The position numbers and the translations under genes were made by a program. The notes beneath the pieces were generated by a model. The model was not told the origin of the DNA. It did not search any database and saw only the letters and a program-made list of their open reading frames with translations. A stretch of 5,609 bases of DNA, taken from NCBI GenBank assembly GCA_023258655.1, contig JALQWO010000112.1:1-5609 (forward strand). The letters are read 5' to 3'. The stretch's first letter is position 1. Each line of letters opens with the position of its first letter. Origin of the DNA: Bacteroidia bacterium (lineage in GTDB: Bacteria; Bacteroidota; Bacteroidia; NS11-12g; UBA955). Of this stretch, positions 1 through 5,544 are shown one piece after another.

Positions 1-776
1 TTGCCATGTGGCATGGCCGACAACAGTGCTTGTACGTAAGGTTTCGCCTGATGCCCCAATACCATATCTGTGCTTCCTTGGTCGATACATTGACCTTTTC
101 GCAAAACTGTAATGGTCTCTGCATATTGTCTCACCAAATCCAATTCATGGCTCACCCACAGCAAAGCGCTGCCTTGTTCGCGACAAACGCGCTGTAAATC
201 ATCCATCACTTGTGCTCTTGCCACACTATCCAGCGCTGTAGTAGGCTCATCCGCCAAAATCAACGGAGGTTCATGCACACAAGCCATGGCAATCATCACC
301 CGCTGTCGCTGTCCACCACTCAATTGGTGTGGATACGCTTGCATGATGCGATCTTTGAGATCTCCCAAACCCAATTGGTTGAGTTTCTTCACAATCATGG
401 CCTCGGCTTTCGCTTTGTTGGGTTCATGGATTAACGCCGATTCCATCAATTGCTTTCCGCAGCGCATTTGGGGATTCAAGGCCGACATAGGCTCTTGAAA
501 AACCATACCCACCGCTTTTCCGCGCAGTTTCATCCAGGCTTTTTCATCCAACAGTGAAAGTTCTTGTCCCTGAAATGTCACCGTGCCAGAAACTGACAAT
601 TTTGACGAAATCAATCCCATCACTACAAACAGGGTGAGCGATTTACCACTACCACTCTCTCCAATGACTCCATGGAGTTCTCCCGGCATAACAGATAGCT
701 GTGGCAAATGCAACAACAACCGTTCTCCCGCATGAATGTGCAGATCCCGGATATTGAGCAAAGGCGAGCTTGTCAT
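1..776 (-). CDS. Oligopeptide/dipeptide ABC transporter ATP-binding protein (OppD/DppD type), C-terminus cut by the window edge
   Basis: This cytoplasmic ATPase would power import of peptides (or nickel or similar solutes) through an Opp/Dpp-type ABC transporter. I translated 258 codons from the ATG at 774-776 to the window start with no stop, so the gene continues outside. All ABC motifs are present in order: Walker A GESGSGKS (residues 39-46), Q-loop with VFQEPMSALNP (92-102), signature LSGGQRQR (152-159), Walker B LILADEP (172-178) with catalytic Glu177, D-loop ALD, and the switch His210 in VSHE. The later HQAKPYVQALLSAMP (242-256) resembles the conserved 'hPYt.aLl.a.P' segment that follows the ATPase core only in the OppD/DppD/OppF family. 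The start is well fixed because an in-frame TGA lies six codons upstream (792-794). The protein may end soon, or may continue into a second ATPase domain as in YejF-type fusions; the window cannot tell. It forms a transcription unit separate from tonB, which ends in a terminator just upstream. Confidence 0.93.
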   Translation of the reverse strand, partial: MTSSPLLNIRDLHIHAGERLLLHLPQLSVMPGELHGVIGESGSGKSLTLFVVMGLISSKLSVSGTVTFQGQELSLLDEKAWMKLRGKAVGMVFQEPMSALNPQMRCGKQLMESALIHEPNKAKAEAMIVKKLNQLGLGDLKDRIMQAYPHQLSGGQRQRVMIAMACVHEPPLILADEPTTALDSVARAQVMDDLQRVCREQGSALLWVSHELDLVRQYAETITVLRKGQCIDQGSTDMVLGHQAKPYVQALLSAMPHG

Positions 777-782
777 ACCGAA

Positions 783-790
783 CAAAGATA
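783..790 (-). promoter_or_regulatory. Candidate Bacteroidetes -7 promoter element (TATCTTTG) for the ABC ATPase gene
   Basis: The minus strand reads TATCTTTG, a full match to the Bacteroidetes -7 consensus TAnnTTTG. It lies in the very short gap between the upstream terminator and the ABC gene and ends 6 bases before the ATG. Transcription would then begin at or next to the start codon. No TTTG-like -33 element is seen at the expected 19-21 base spacing, because that position falls inside the GC-rich terminator stem, so the call rests on the -7 box and its location. Confidence 0.42.
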
Positions 791-802
791 ATCAGATGGC
801 AT

Positions 803-832
803 AAAAAAGGCGGGCCCTTGGCCCGCCTTTTT
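803..832 (-). terminator. Intrinsic terminator of the exbB-exbD-exbD-tonB operon, possibly bidirectional
   Basis: The core stem is GGCGGGCC paired with GGCCCGCC around a three-base loop (817-819). Flanking A5 and T5 runs extend it to 13 pairs (804-816 with 820-832). On the minus strand the stem is followed by a run of six T, and it starts 11 bases after the tonB stop, so it should end the energising operon. Because the flanks are symmetric it could also terminate plus-strand transcription, though no plus-strand gene is evident. Confidence 0.93.
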
Positions 833-843
833 ATCACATTCCA

Positions 844-1662
844 TTATGGCTCCACCGACAGTCTGATGGGAATGTCTCGCCATGATTTCAAGAAGGTACC
901 ATTGTTTTGTCCTGGCACCCAACGGGGAGACTTCTTTAACACGCGAATGGCTTCGGTGGTGAATTCCGGACAGCTTTTGGTTTCTTCCAGTGCTGTAACA
1001 CGTGAAATCCTACCCGCCTCATCCACAGCAAATCTCAACATTACGTATCCATTGATTCCTTCTTCGTAACAGCGAGGAGGATACTGAAATTGTTCAGTCA
1101 CCCATGCAATGAAGGCCGCCTCTCCACCCGGGAAGTTCGCTTTGATTTGCACATTGGTAGCAATGGTTTCACCGGTACCCCCGGTGGCGCCACTGTTATC
1201 ATTGAAATCGGGCACATCAAATTCTTCATCACCGTCTTGGGTTTTCTTACCCGTTGTTTTGATTTCATCCGGTGGGATGATTACCGCATCTGAAGCCGCA
1301 TCAGGATTGATGCGAGGCACCACATATTGTTGAGCGGCCACTTGTGGCTCTGGCTCCTCAATTCTGGGTTTTTCAGGCTCTTTTTCTTTTTCTTCCTCTG
1401 GCGCTTTCACATCATCAATGTTGGTCACCTTCAATTGGGTGTTGTTTTCTTTTTCTTTTGGGAAAAAGTGCTCCACGATGATGGGCATCGCCGCGAACAA
1501 GGCCGTAACCGACAGCGCGATTAAGGTTGCCAACGACTGGTTTTTGCTAAACTGACTACGTATTTGGTAGGCCCCGTATTCTTTGAATCGATCGGCAAAC
1601 ACCAGTTCATTACGTCCTGGCGATTGCACTTGGTCCCATTTGTTAATCAAACTTTCTGACAT
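844..1662 (-). CDS. tonB: Energy transducer TonB
   Basis: TonB is anchored in the inner membrane and passes proton-motive energy from the ExbB-ExbD motor to outer-membrane TonB-dependent transporters. The 272-residue protein has the expected order. A cytoplasmic N-terminus of about 42 residues carries the FKEYGAYQIR motif (26-35), similar to the pre-membrane motif common in Bacteroidetes TonB proteins. A single membrane helix follows at about 43-66. Next comes a Pro/Glu/Lys-rich periplasmic linker (about 84-110), then a Gly/Asp-rich spacer (140-170). The C-terminal TonB domain (about 176-270) begins with NFPGGEAAF and includes GYVMLRFAVDEAGRI (205-219) and a late RWVPGQNNG. Two cysteines, C198 and C231, sit in this domain and could pair in the periplasm. 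The gene starts 5 bases after the exbD2 stop without a Shine-Dalgarno site, so translation is probably coupled. It is the last gene before the terminator. I am confident of the family; which receptors it serves is unknown. Confidence 0.95.
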   Translation of the reverse strand: MSESLINKWDQVQSPGRNELVFADRFKEYGAYQIRSQFSKNQSLATLIALSVTALFAAMPIIVEHFFPKEKENNTQLKVTNIDDVKAPEEEKEKEPEKPRIEEPEPQVAAQQYVVPRINPDAASDAVIIPPDEIKTTGKKTQDGDEEFDVPDFNDNSGATGGTGETIATNVQIKANFPGGEAAFIAWVTEQFQYPPRCYEEGINGYVMLRFAVDEAGRISRVTALEETKSCPEFTTEAIRVLKKSPRWVPGQNNGTFLKSWRDIPIRLSVEP

Positions 1663-1667
1663 AGCGT

Positions 1668-2306
1668 TTAGGATTTAAGTTTCTGGGCGATGAGCTTCTT
1701 TTCCAAAGGTGCCATACCTTCATCAACGGCAAAGTACTTGGCAATCTGACAGATCATGAATTCATCCATCACGTCAATCACGTTTCTGTAGGTGGCTTCT
1801 TCGTCGTTTTTCAACAACACCACCAATTTAGAATCGAATTGGGCTTTCTTTACTTTGGCATCGACGGCATTGCGCTTGGCAGTATCTTTCTCATCGATTT
1901 TGTTCATTTCTTTTTCAAAATCACGCAGCTGGGTCAACAACGGCAAGTTGTTTTCTACCAGAATTTTGCGCAATCCATTTTTGGTAAAATCGGTTTCTTC
2001 AAGAACGGTGGTTTTTTCGTTCAAGGCACCGCGATACCAGAAAACACGATTGTCTCGGGTAAGTAGAATGGTGATACCATCTTTTACCTCGGGCTGTTTC
2101 ATGTTTTTCAAGTCTTCTTCATTCAACTTTTCGGGGAAGATCATTCTCAACACCTTGGGTTGAGAGAAGGTTGAGGTAAGTACGAAGAACGTCAGGAGCA
2201 AGAAGGCCAAATCCACCAAAGGGGTCATATCCACTTTGGTACTCTGTTTTTTGGCTCTTTTTTTGCCACCGTCGCCTCCGCCACCATTCGATTGAATTTC
2301 TGCCAT
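1668..2306 (-). CDS. exbD: ExbD/TolR-family biopolymer transport protein, second paralogue (ExbD2)
   Basis: This is a proton-channel subunit that would work with ExbB and the neighbouring ExbD1 to energise TonB. The N-terminus is Gly/Lys-rich (residues 1-24). It is followed by the family signature VDMTPLVDLAFLLLTFF, in which Asp32 aligns with the single membrane aspartate essential for proton passage in ExbD/TolR. The membrane helix spans about 29-48. The periplasmic part keeps the ExbD strand GITILLTRDNRVFW (77-90) and the later KLVVLLKNDEEATYRNVIDV segment (160-179). Between them lies a charged, probably helical insert (about 105-158, rich in Lys, Glu and Asp), which makes the protein 212 residues against about 140 for E. 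coli ExbD. Such long ExbD proteins are usual in Bacteroidetes. The gene begins 19 bases after exbD1 and, unlike its neighbours, has a clear Shine-Dalgarno sequence. TolR is an alternative name, but the tonB gene directly downstream favours ExbD. Confidence 0.94.
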   Translation of the reverse strand: MAEIQSNGGGGDGGKKRAKKQSTKVDMTPLVDLAFLLLTFFVLTSTFSQPKVLRMIFPEKLNEEDLKNMKQPEVKDGITILLTRDNRVFWYRGALNEKTTVLEETDFTKNGLRKILVENNLPLLTQLRDFEKEMNKIDEKDTAKRNAVDAKVKKAQFDSKLVVLLKNDEEATYRNVIDVMDEFMICQIAKYFAVDEGMAPLEKKLIAQKLKS

Positions 2307-2313
2307 GGTTTAT

Positions 2314-2320
2314 CTCTCCT
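2314..2320 (-). promoter_or_regulatory. Shine-Dalgarno site (AGGAGAG) of exbD2
   Basis: The minus strand reads AGGAGAG with 7 bases before the ATG of the second exbD. It supports the chosen start at 2306. It stands out because exbB and tonB here have A-rich or plain leaders without such a site, as is common in Bacteroidetes. Confidence 0.65.
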
Positions 2321-2325
2321 ATCTT

Positions 2326-2997
2326 TTAATCATTGGGTTTGGCTTCCAAACCGGTTATCATCTGAAAGTTCTTTACTTTGGCCTCACGGAATACTTGTAT
2401 AACATGTTTTAGCACATTATATTTTGTTTTCCCATCGGCTTTTACCGCAAATTGGACATATGTTGTGTTGTCGAACGGCAATCCACGCTTTTCAGCTTCA
2501 TCCTTTCGGGCATTGAAATCTTCGTGTGATCGCAATCGGGCGTTGTAGGCCCAATGGTACAACTGACTTTTCTTGATGTTCAGTGTATCATAGGGAACGC
2601 CAGGTTGTTCAACCTTGGTGCGTTCATTGACTTCTAACTCCAAGTAGGCGGGAATGGATTCCATTTTCAGTCCGATAGGACCGGCGCCGGCAAATTTCTT
2701 TATTTCCTCAGCACTCATACCAACCTTGAAATCGCGCATCATATCTTTCAACACCATTTCTTTTACGGCGGGATTTGTGAGATCGATGAAAACCCTTCCT
2801 TTGTCATCCACAGTAACCAAGAATACTTGTTTGGGTATTTGGTCTTCGGTGGTTGAGGTTGGAGGATCTACGAATACAGGTTCCGGAGCACGGAAACTTG
2901 AGGTCAACATAAAGAACGTTACCAGAAGGAATGCCAAATCCACCATTGGCGTCATGTCCAATGAAGGGGTGGAACGGGGCATACTAACTTTGGGCAT
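2326..2997 (-). CDS. exbD: ExbD/TolR-family biopolymer transport protein, first paralogue (ExbD1)
   Basis: This is an inner-membrane proton-channel subunit of the TonB-energising complex, 223 residues long. The short N-terminus leads into LDMTPMVDLAFLLVTFFMLT (13-32). Asp20 is the aspartate expected to carry protons, and the membrane helix runs at about 17-36. The periplasmic domain starts with QVFLVTVDDKGRVFIDL (57-73), the usual first strand, and ends with YVQFAVKADGKTKYNVLKHV (180-199) followed by an FREAKVKNFQMITGL end typical of ExbD. Between these lies an insert of about 100 residues (75-178) that E. coli ExbD lacks. It is quite different in sequence from the insert of ExbD2, so the two paralogues are diverged partners and not recent duplicates. 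The gap to exbB is 57 bases, the largest inside this operon. The start at 2997 is the first ATG; a second Met at codon 6 would still leave the membrane helix intact. Confidence 0.94.
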   Translation of the reverse strand: MPKVSMPRSTPSLDMTPMVDLAFLLVTFFMLTSSFRAPEPVFVDPPTSTTEDQIPKQVFLVTVDDKGRVFIDLTNPAVKEMVLKDMMRDFKVGMSAEEIKKFAGAGPIGLKMESIPAYLELEVNERTKVEQPGVPYDTLNIKKSQLYHWAYNARLRSHEDFNARKDEAEKRGLPFDNTTYVQFAVKADGKTKYNVLKHVIQVFREAKVKNFQMITGLEAKPND

Positions 2998-3047
2998 GTT
3001 CGTTTTTTTAACGGGTCTTAATACGGATTGTACCGAAAAGGTAAACG

Positions 3048-3062
3048 ACGGTGATTAACCGT
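3048..3062 (-). repeat. Small inverted repeat over the exbB stop codon
   Basis: ACGGT and ACCGT flank a five-base loop that contains the exbB stop codon. The stem is only 5 pairs with no T-tract, so it is not a terminator. At most it could slightly slow ribosomes or stabilise the upstream mRNA. It may well be chance. Confidence 0.2.
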
Positions 3063-3870
3063 GGTTTGCCTGGAAGTTAGACACGATAGAATAACCCGCT
3101 TCATCCATGCTGTGGGTCATACCATCAATGCGGTTGGTGAAGTAGTTATAGCTGATAATCGCCAAAGTAGAACCGATAATACCAAACGCTGTGTTTACCA
3201 ACGCCTCAGAGATACCTGTTGCCAACGCAGCCGTGTCAGGCGCACCTGAGTTAGCCAACGCCGCGAACGCACGAATCATACCGAATACTGTACCGATCAA
3301 ACCGATCAATGTACCGATAGAGGCGCAAGTAGAAACAATCACCAAGTTTTTAGACAACATGGGCAACTCCAAACTTGTGGCTTCTTCCAATTCTTTTTCG
3401 ATGGCCGCTTTCTTTTCATCGCGATCCAAATCCGTCTTGGCAGCTACCGTTTTGTAACGAGTCAAACCTGAACGCACTACGTTTGCCAAAGATCCACGCT
3501 GCTTATCGCAAGCGGCAATGGCACCGTCGATATCGTTCTTGGCCAACAAACCCTGCATATTACGCACAAACTCAGTGGCGTTTCCGCGACCAGAGGCAGC
3601 AGACAAGGTAATGAAACGCTCAATGGCAATCAAAATTACCGTGATGTTTACGGCAATCAACAAAGGTACGATGGCGATACCACCGCGGTAGATGATACCC
3701 AACAATCCCAATGGATGTCCTTTGGCTACATCACCGTCTTCAAAGTTGGCTGGATTTCCCAACAAGAAAATGTAAATTGAGTACCCTGCGGCAATGGCAA
3801 ACAAAATGGCAAGGCCGGAGAAATAAGCCATCAACGGGCTGTTTCCTGATTTTGTGTTGTTATTAGTCAT
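3055..3870 (-). CDS. exbB: ExbB/MotA/TolQ-family proton channel protein
   Basis: ExbB forms the inner-membrane pore that surrounds the ExbD helices and converts proton flow into movement of TonB. The protein has 271 residues and four predicted membrane helices: about 14-37 (the extra N-terminal helix common in Bacteroidetes), 65-87, 174-200 and 220-246. The MotA/TolQ/ExbB domain is clear. VILIAIERFITL (78-89) ends the second helix. A cytoplasmic, partly helical loop rich in Lys and Glu follows (about 95-170). The third helix carries IGTLIGLIGTVFGMI (185-199), and the fourth carries ISEALVNTAFGI (230 region), whose Thr227 aligns with pore Thr181 of E. coli ExbB. The gene is first in the exbB-exbD1-exbD2-tonB operon, with a candidate promoter just upstream and no Shine-Dalgarno site in an A-rich leader. 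The ATG at 3868-3870 gives the normal short polar N-terminus. TolQ is the only serious alternative name, and no tolA or pal is present. Confidence 0.95.
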   Translation of the reverse strand: MTNNNTKSGNSPLMAYFSGLAILFAIAAGYSIYIFLLGNPANFEDGDVAKGHPLGLLGIIYRGGIAIVPLLIAVNITVILIAIERFITLSAASGRGNATEFVRNMQGLLAKNDIDGAIAACDKQRGSLANVVRSGLTRYKTVAAKTDLDRDEKKAAIEKELEEATSLELPMLSKNLVIVSTCASIGTLIGLIGTVFGMIRAFAALANSGAPDTAALATGISEALVNTAFGIIGSTLAIISYNYFTNRIDGMTHSMDEAGYSIVSNFQANHG

Positions 3871-3902
3871 AATGATTGAATGTTTCTGTTTTTATGAAGA
3901 TG

Positions 3903-3934
3903 CAATAATACGCTTGGGGTTAGTTAAAAGCAAG
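3903..3934 (-). promoter_or_regulatory. Candidate promoter of the exbB-exbD1-exbD2-tonB operon
   Basis: On the minus strand TATTATTG (3903-3910) matches five of the six fixed bases of the Bacteroidetes -7 element TAnnTTTG. CTTG (3931-3934) resembles the -33 element TTTG, and the spacer is exactly 20 bases, as the consensus expects. Transcription would start near 3897 and leave an A-rich leader of about 26 bases before the exbB ATG. No terminator is visible between the oxidoreductase stop at 3961 and this site, so read-through from upstream is also possible. Confidence 0.45.
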
Positions 3935-3960
3935 TAAACAAAATGTTAAATCCGTGTGGT

Positions 3961-5121
3961 TTATCGACAAATAATCGCGGAAACAAAGGATGTGCCGTGT
4001 AAGATGGCTGCATTGAGTGAGGGATTGGCAATACATCCACTGGCATGAAAGTCGACATCTTTGTTGGTATCTCCCCCCTCTAAGTGCATCTGACCATCTC
4101 CATAGCGGTAAGGGGTATCTGCGGGGAGGGCTTTCTTTACGGTCATGGTATTTAACCATTCGCCCGCAATACGGGTGCCCAGGAGTGTCTCTGCTTCACC
4201 CAAAACTGCGGTAGAAGATGGCTCAATGTCTGTTGCGCCAATCCCTGGCCTGAGCGAGATGCAAAGGAGGTGCTTGCCTTTGGGAGCATAGCCTTTTTGC
4301 ACGGCAGATGGAATGGCCATCAAATTGATATAGCCTGTATTAGTGGCATTTAGGCCGATAAACTTTCCGAGTCCCAAATCCGAATCCACGGCAAAATACA
4401 GGGCTTGCGTAGAAAAATATTGTTTGGGTGCAGGGACGCGGATTGTGGGATTTTCAGGGTGATTGAGGTGGATGTGGTTTGGATTCAGGTCGGCGACAAT
4501 GCGATTGGGCAGGGTTTGGATTCCCCCGGGCATGAGCATGGCTTTTCCTTTGGCGAGGGCCCAGAAAACAAATTGAAACATGGCACTGGGTGTATTCAGT
4601 GCTTCTTCTAAGAAAATGCCGGTAAAGAAGGGTTTGAAGAAGGCTTCAATGAATGATTGAGAGAAGCCACATTGCTGCAGATAGTGATAGGTTGTGGTGG
4701 AAGATTGATCAAAAAACGCGGAAGGGGATTGTTTGATCAGGGCATTGCGCAATTTCACTACTTGCAAGACATCTTTGAACGAGATGCTGGGGTGGCCGAG
4801 CGCAGCGTGGCCTCTTGGAAATTCCCGCAGGGGGTCGGCCAGCAATGTTTTTCCTTGGTGTGAGAGCAACCAAGCGCCCGAGCCGAAGGCGAGGGCGTCT
4901 TTCAAATAACCTCGCTCATGATACATGCCCAAAGCAGGGTAAGCGGATTGTATTACCTGAAATCCGTGATCCAGGGCAAAACCGTCCTGCACAGTGGTTT
5001 GCAATTTGCCACCCCAGTGCGACAGGGTTTCATACAAATGATAGGGTTTCTTGTGTTGTTCCAGCAGAAAGGCAGCAGATAAGCCGGCCATCCCTCCGCC
5101 GTAAATGTGTACATCAGGCAT
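3961..5121 (-). CDS. FAD-dependent oxidoreductase of the amine oxidase / protoporphyrinogen oxidase-like superfamily
   Basis: This is a flavoenzyme of the large superfamily that includes protoporphyrinogen oxidases, phytoene desaturases and amine oxidases; the substrate cannot be read from the sequence. The N-terminal Rossmann dinucleotide fold is clear: GGGMAGLSAAFLL (8-20), then Glu31 to bind the adenosine ribose, and the following GG pair at 37-38. FALDHGFQV (48-56) is the second FAD-contact segment of the family. FKPFFTGIFLEEALNTPSAM (about 165-184) and PGGIQTLPNRI (residues near 200) are typical of the uncharacterised bacterial branch. The C-terminal FAD motif is recognisable as ASGCIANPSLNAA (360-372), but where relatives have Gly-Asp this protein reads Ser-Gly. 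At 386 residues it is a little short but looks complete. The start lies 23 bases after the previous frame's stop, so it may be co-transcribed with the broken amidohydrolase. It has no functional link to the TonB unit that I can see. Confidence 0.88.
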   Translation of the reverse strand: MPDVHIYGGGMAGLSAAFLLEQHKKPYHLYETLSHWGGKLQTTVQDGFALDHGFQVIQSAYPALGMYHERGYLKDALAFGSGAWLLSHQGKTLLADPLREFPRGHAALGHPSISFKDVLQVVKLRNALIKQSPSAFFDQSSTTTYHYLQQCGFSQSFIEAFFKPFFTGIFLEEALNTPSAMFQFVFWALAKGKAMLMPGGIQTLPNRIVADLNPNHIHLNHPENPTIRVPAPKQYFSTQALYFAVDSDLGLGKFIGLNATNTGYINLMAIPSAVQKGYAPKGKHLLCISLRPGIGATDIEPSSTAVLGEAETLLGTRIAGEWLNTMTVKKALPADTPYRYGDGQMHLEGGDTNKDVDFHASGCIANPSLNAAILHGTSFVSAIICR

Positions 5122-5144
5122 CTAAACCCAATAACAACCGAAAA

Positions 5145-5372
5145 TCAATTTGGTGTGGTGGGCGGGGGATTTTCTCCTGCTGGACGTCGTCTGCGCGGAC
5201 GATCCTCGCCGGGTCTACCCTCTCCACCGGCGCCTTCGCCGGGACCTTTTTTCTTCTTGCGCATGGAACGTGCTTTGGCAATCAGCTCTTTCTTCACTTC
5301 ACGTTCGATTTTCGGCAACTGAACAGCCCGTTGCATTCCAATCACGGGTTTTAATTTTACCTTTTTCAAAAA
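5145..5372 (-). pseudogene. Open frame encoding a highly basic Gly/Pro/Arg-rich tail, probable 3' remnant of a broken gene
   Basis: After an in-frame TAA this frame is open for about 75 codons up to a TGA at 5145-5147. It could start only at TTG (5367-5369) or a later ATG (5334-5336). The product has a charged helix-like part (KIEREVKKELIAKARSM) followed by a disordered, strongly basic stretch with KKKK, alternating Gly-Glu/Gly-Pro and RRRR, ending in Pro and Thr. I recognise no family. It overlaps the amidohydrolase-like frame by about 70 bases in a +1 phase and has no evident translation signal of its own. The most natural reading is the C-terminal tail of a gene whose middle is missing. 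The GC-rich stretch leaves plus-strand frames open too, so openness alone is weak support; the lysine- and glutamate-rich composition favours the minus strand. Confidence 0.4.
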
Positions 5373-5541
5373 TTACCGTTGCGTCATTTAATACGGTTCC
5401 GTTACCTACATGCACGGTAGCGTGCGTTATTGCGGTTGTTCCCTGTTGGGGTCCTGTAGGATAAATTGTTTCCTGTGCACTTGTTACTTTACATAACAAT
5501 GCAAGAGACAATATAAATAAGCTTGAATATTTCTTTTGCAT
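5299..5541 (-). pseudogene. N-terminal fragment of a secreted amidohydrolase-like protein, truncated
   Basis: The frame begins with a good Sec signal peptide (MQKKYSSLFILSLALLC, probable cleavage after TSA near residue 22). It continues with ITHATVHVGNGTVLNDATVIFEKGKI (about 38-63), the N-terminal beta-strand region that opens many metal-dependent amidohydrolases. In intact relatives this is followed by a 'VxxVG' turn, the HxH metal ligands and a barrel of over 300 residues. Here the similarity stops right after KGKI, and 17 unrelated residues lead to a stop at 5299. No catalytic residue is present, so the product cannot be an active hydrolase. The break coincides with A/T runs (about 5352-5376) and with the opening of another frame that encodes a basic tail. 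It could be a deleted pseudogene or an assembly join. The gene begins 3 bases after the possible stop of an upstream gene, which suggests an operon. Confidence 0.62.
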
Positions 5542-5544
5542 GGT

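Noticed and set aside
112..498. Plus-strand open frame of 128 codons
   Set aside because: It lies opposite the ABC ATPase, whose Q-loop, signature and Walker B motifs are all on the minus strand in this interval.
649..837. Minus-strand open frame that crosses the terminator into the ABC gene
   Set aside because: It begins in the hairpin and reads the Walker A region in the wrong frame; the ABC frame with the correct motifs excludes it.
1792..2163. Plus-strand open frame of 123 codons opposite exbD2
   Set aside because: The Phe- and Ser-rich composition is the mirror of the Lys/Glu-rich ExbD2 coding strand; there is no independent evidence for a gene.
3920..4159. Minus-strand frame of 79 codons at the end of the oxidoreductase
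   Set aside because: It overlaps the oxidoreductase C-terminus out of frame and its arginine- and cysteine-rich product looks like a shadow.
5227..5251. Hairpin CCGGCG-CCTT-CGCCGG followed by T residues on the plus strand, resembling a terminator
   Set aside because: It lies inside the minus-strand frame and is explained by Gly-Glu-Gly-Ala and Lys-rich codons; no plus-strand gene precedes it and the T run is separated from the stem.
4815..5354. Long plus-strand open frame (179 codons) opposite the oxidoreductase start and the basic tail
   Set aside because: It runs antisense across an intact FAD enzyme N-terminus and a GC-rich stretch; the product has no recognisable motif and there is no promoter or ribosome site before it.
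5340..5380. Programmed ribosomal frameshift between the amidohydrolase-like frame and the basic tail frame
   Set aside because: The needed shift is +1, and there is no clear slippery heptamer or rare-codon stall. The fused product would still lack a catalytic domain, so a deletion or false join is simpler.
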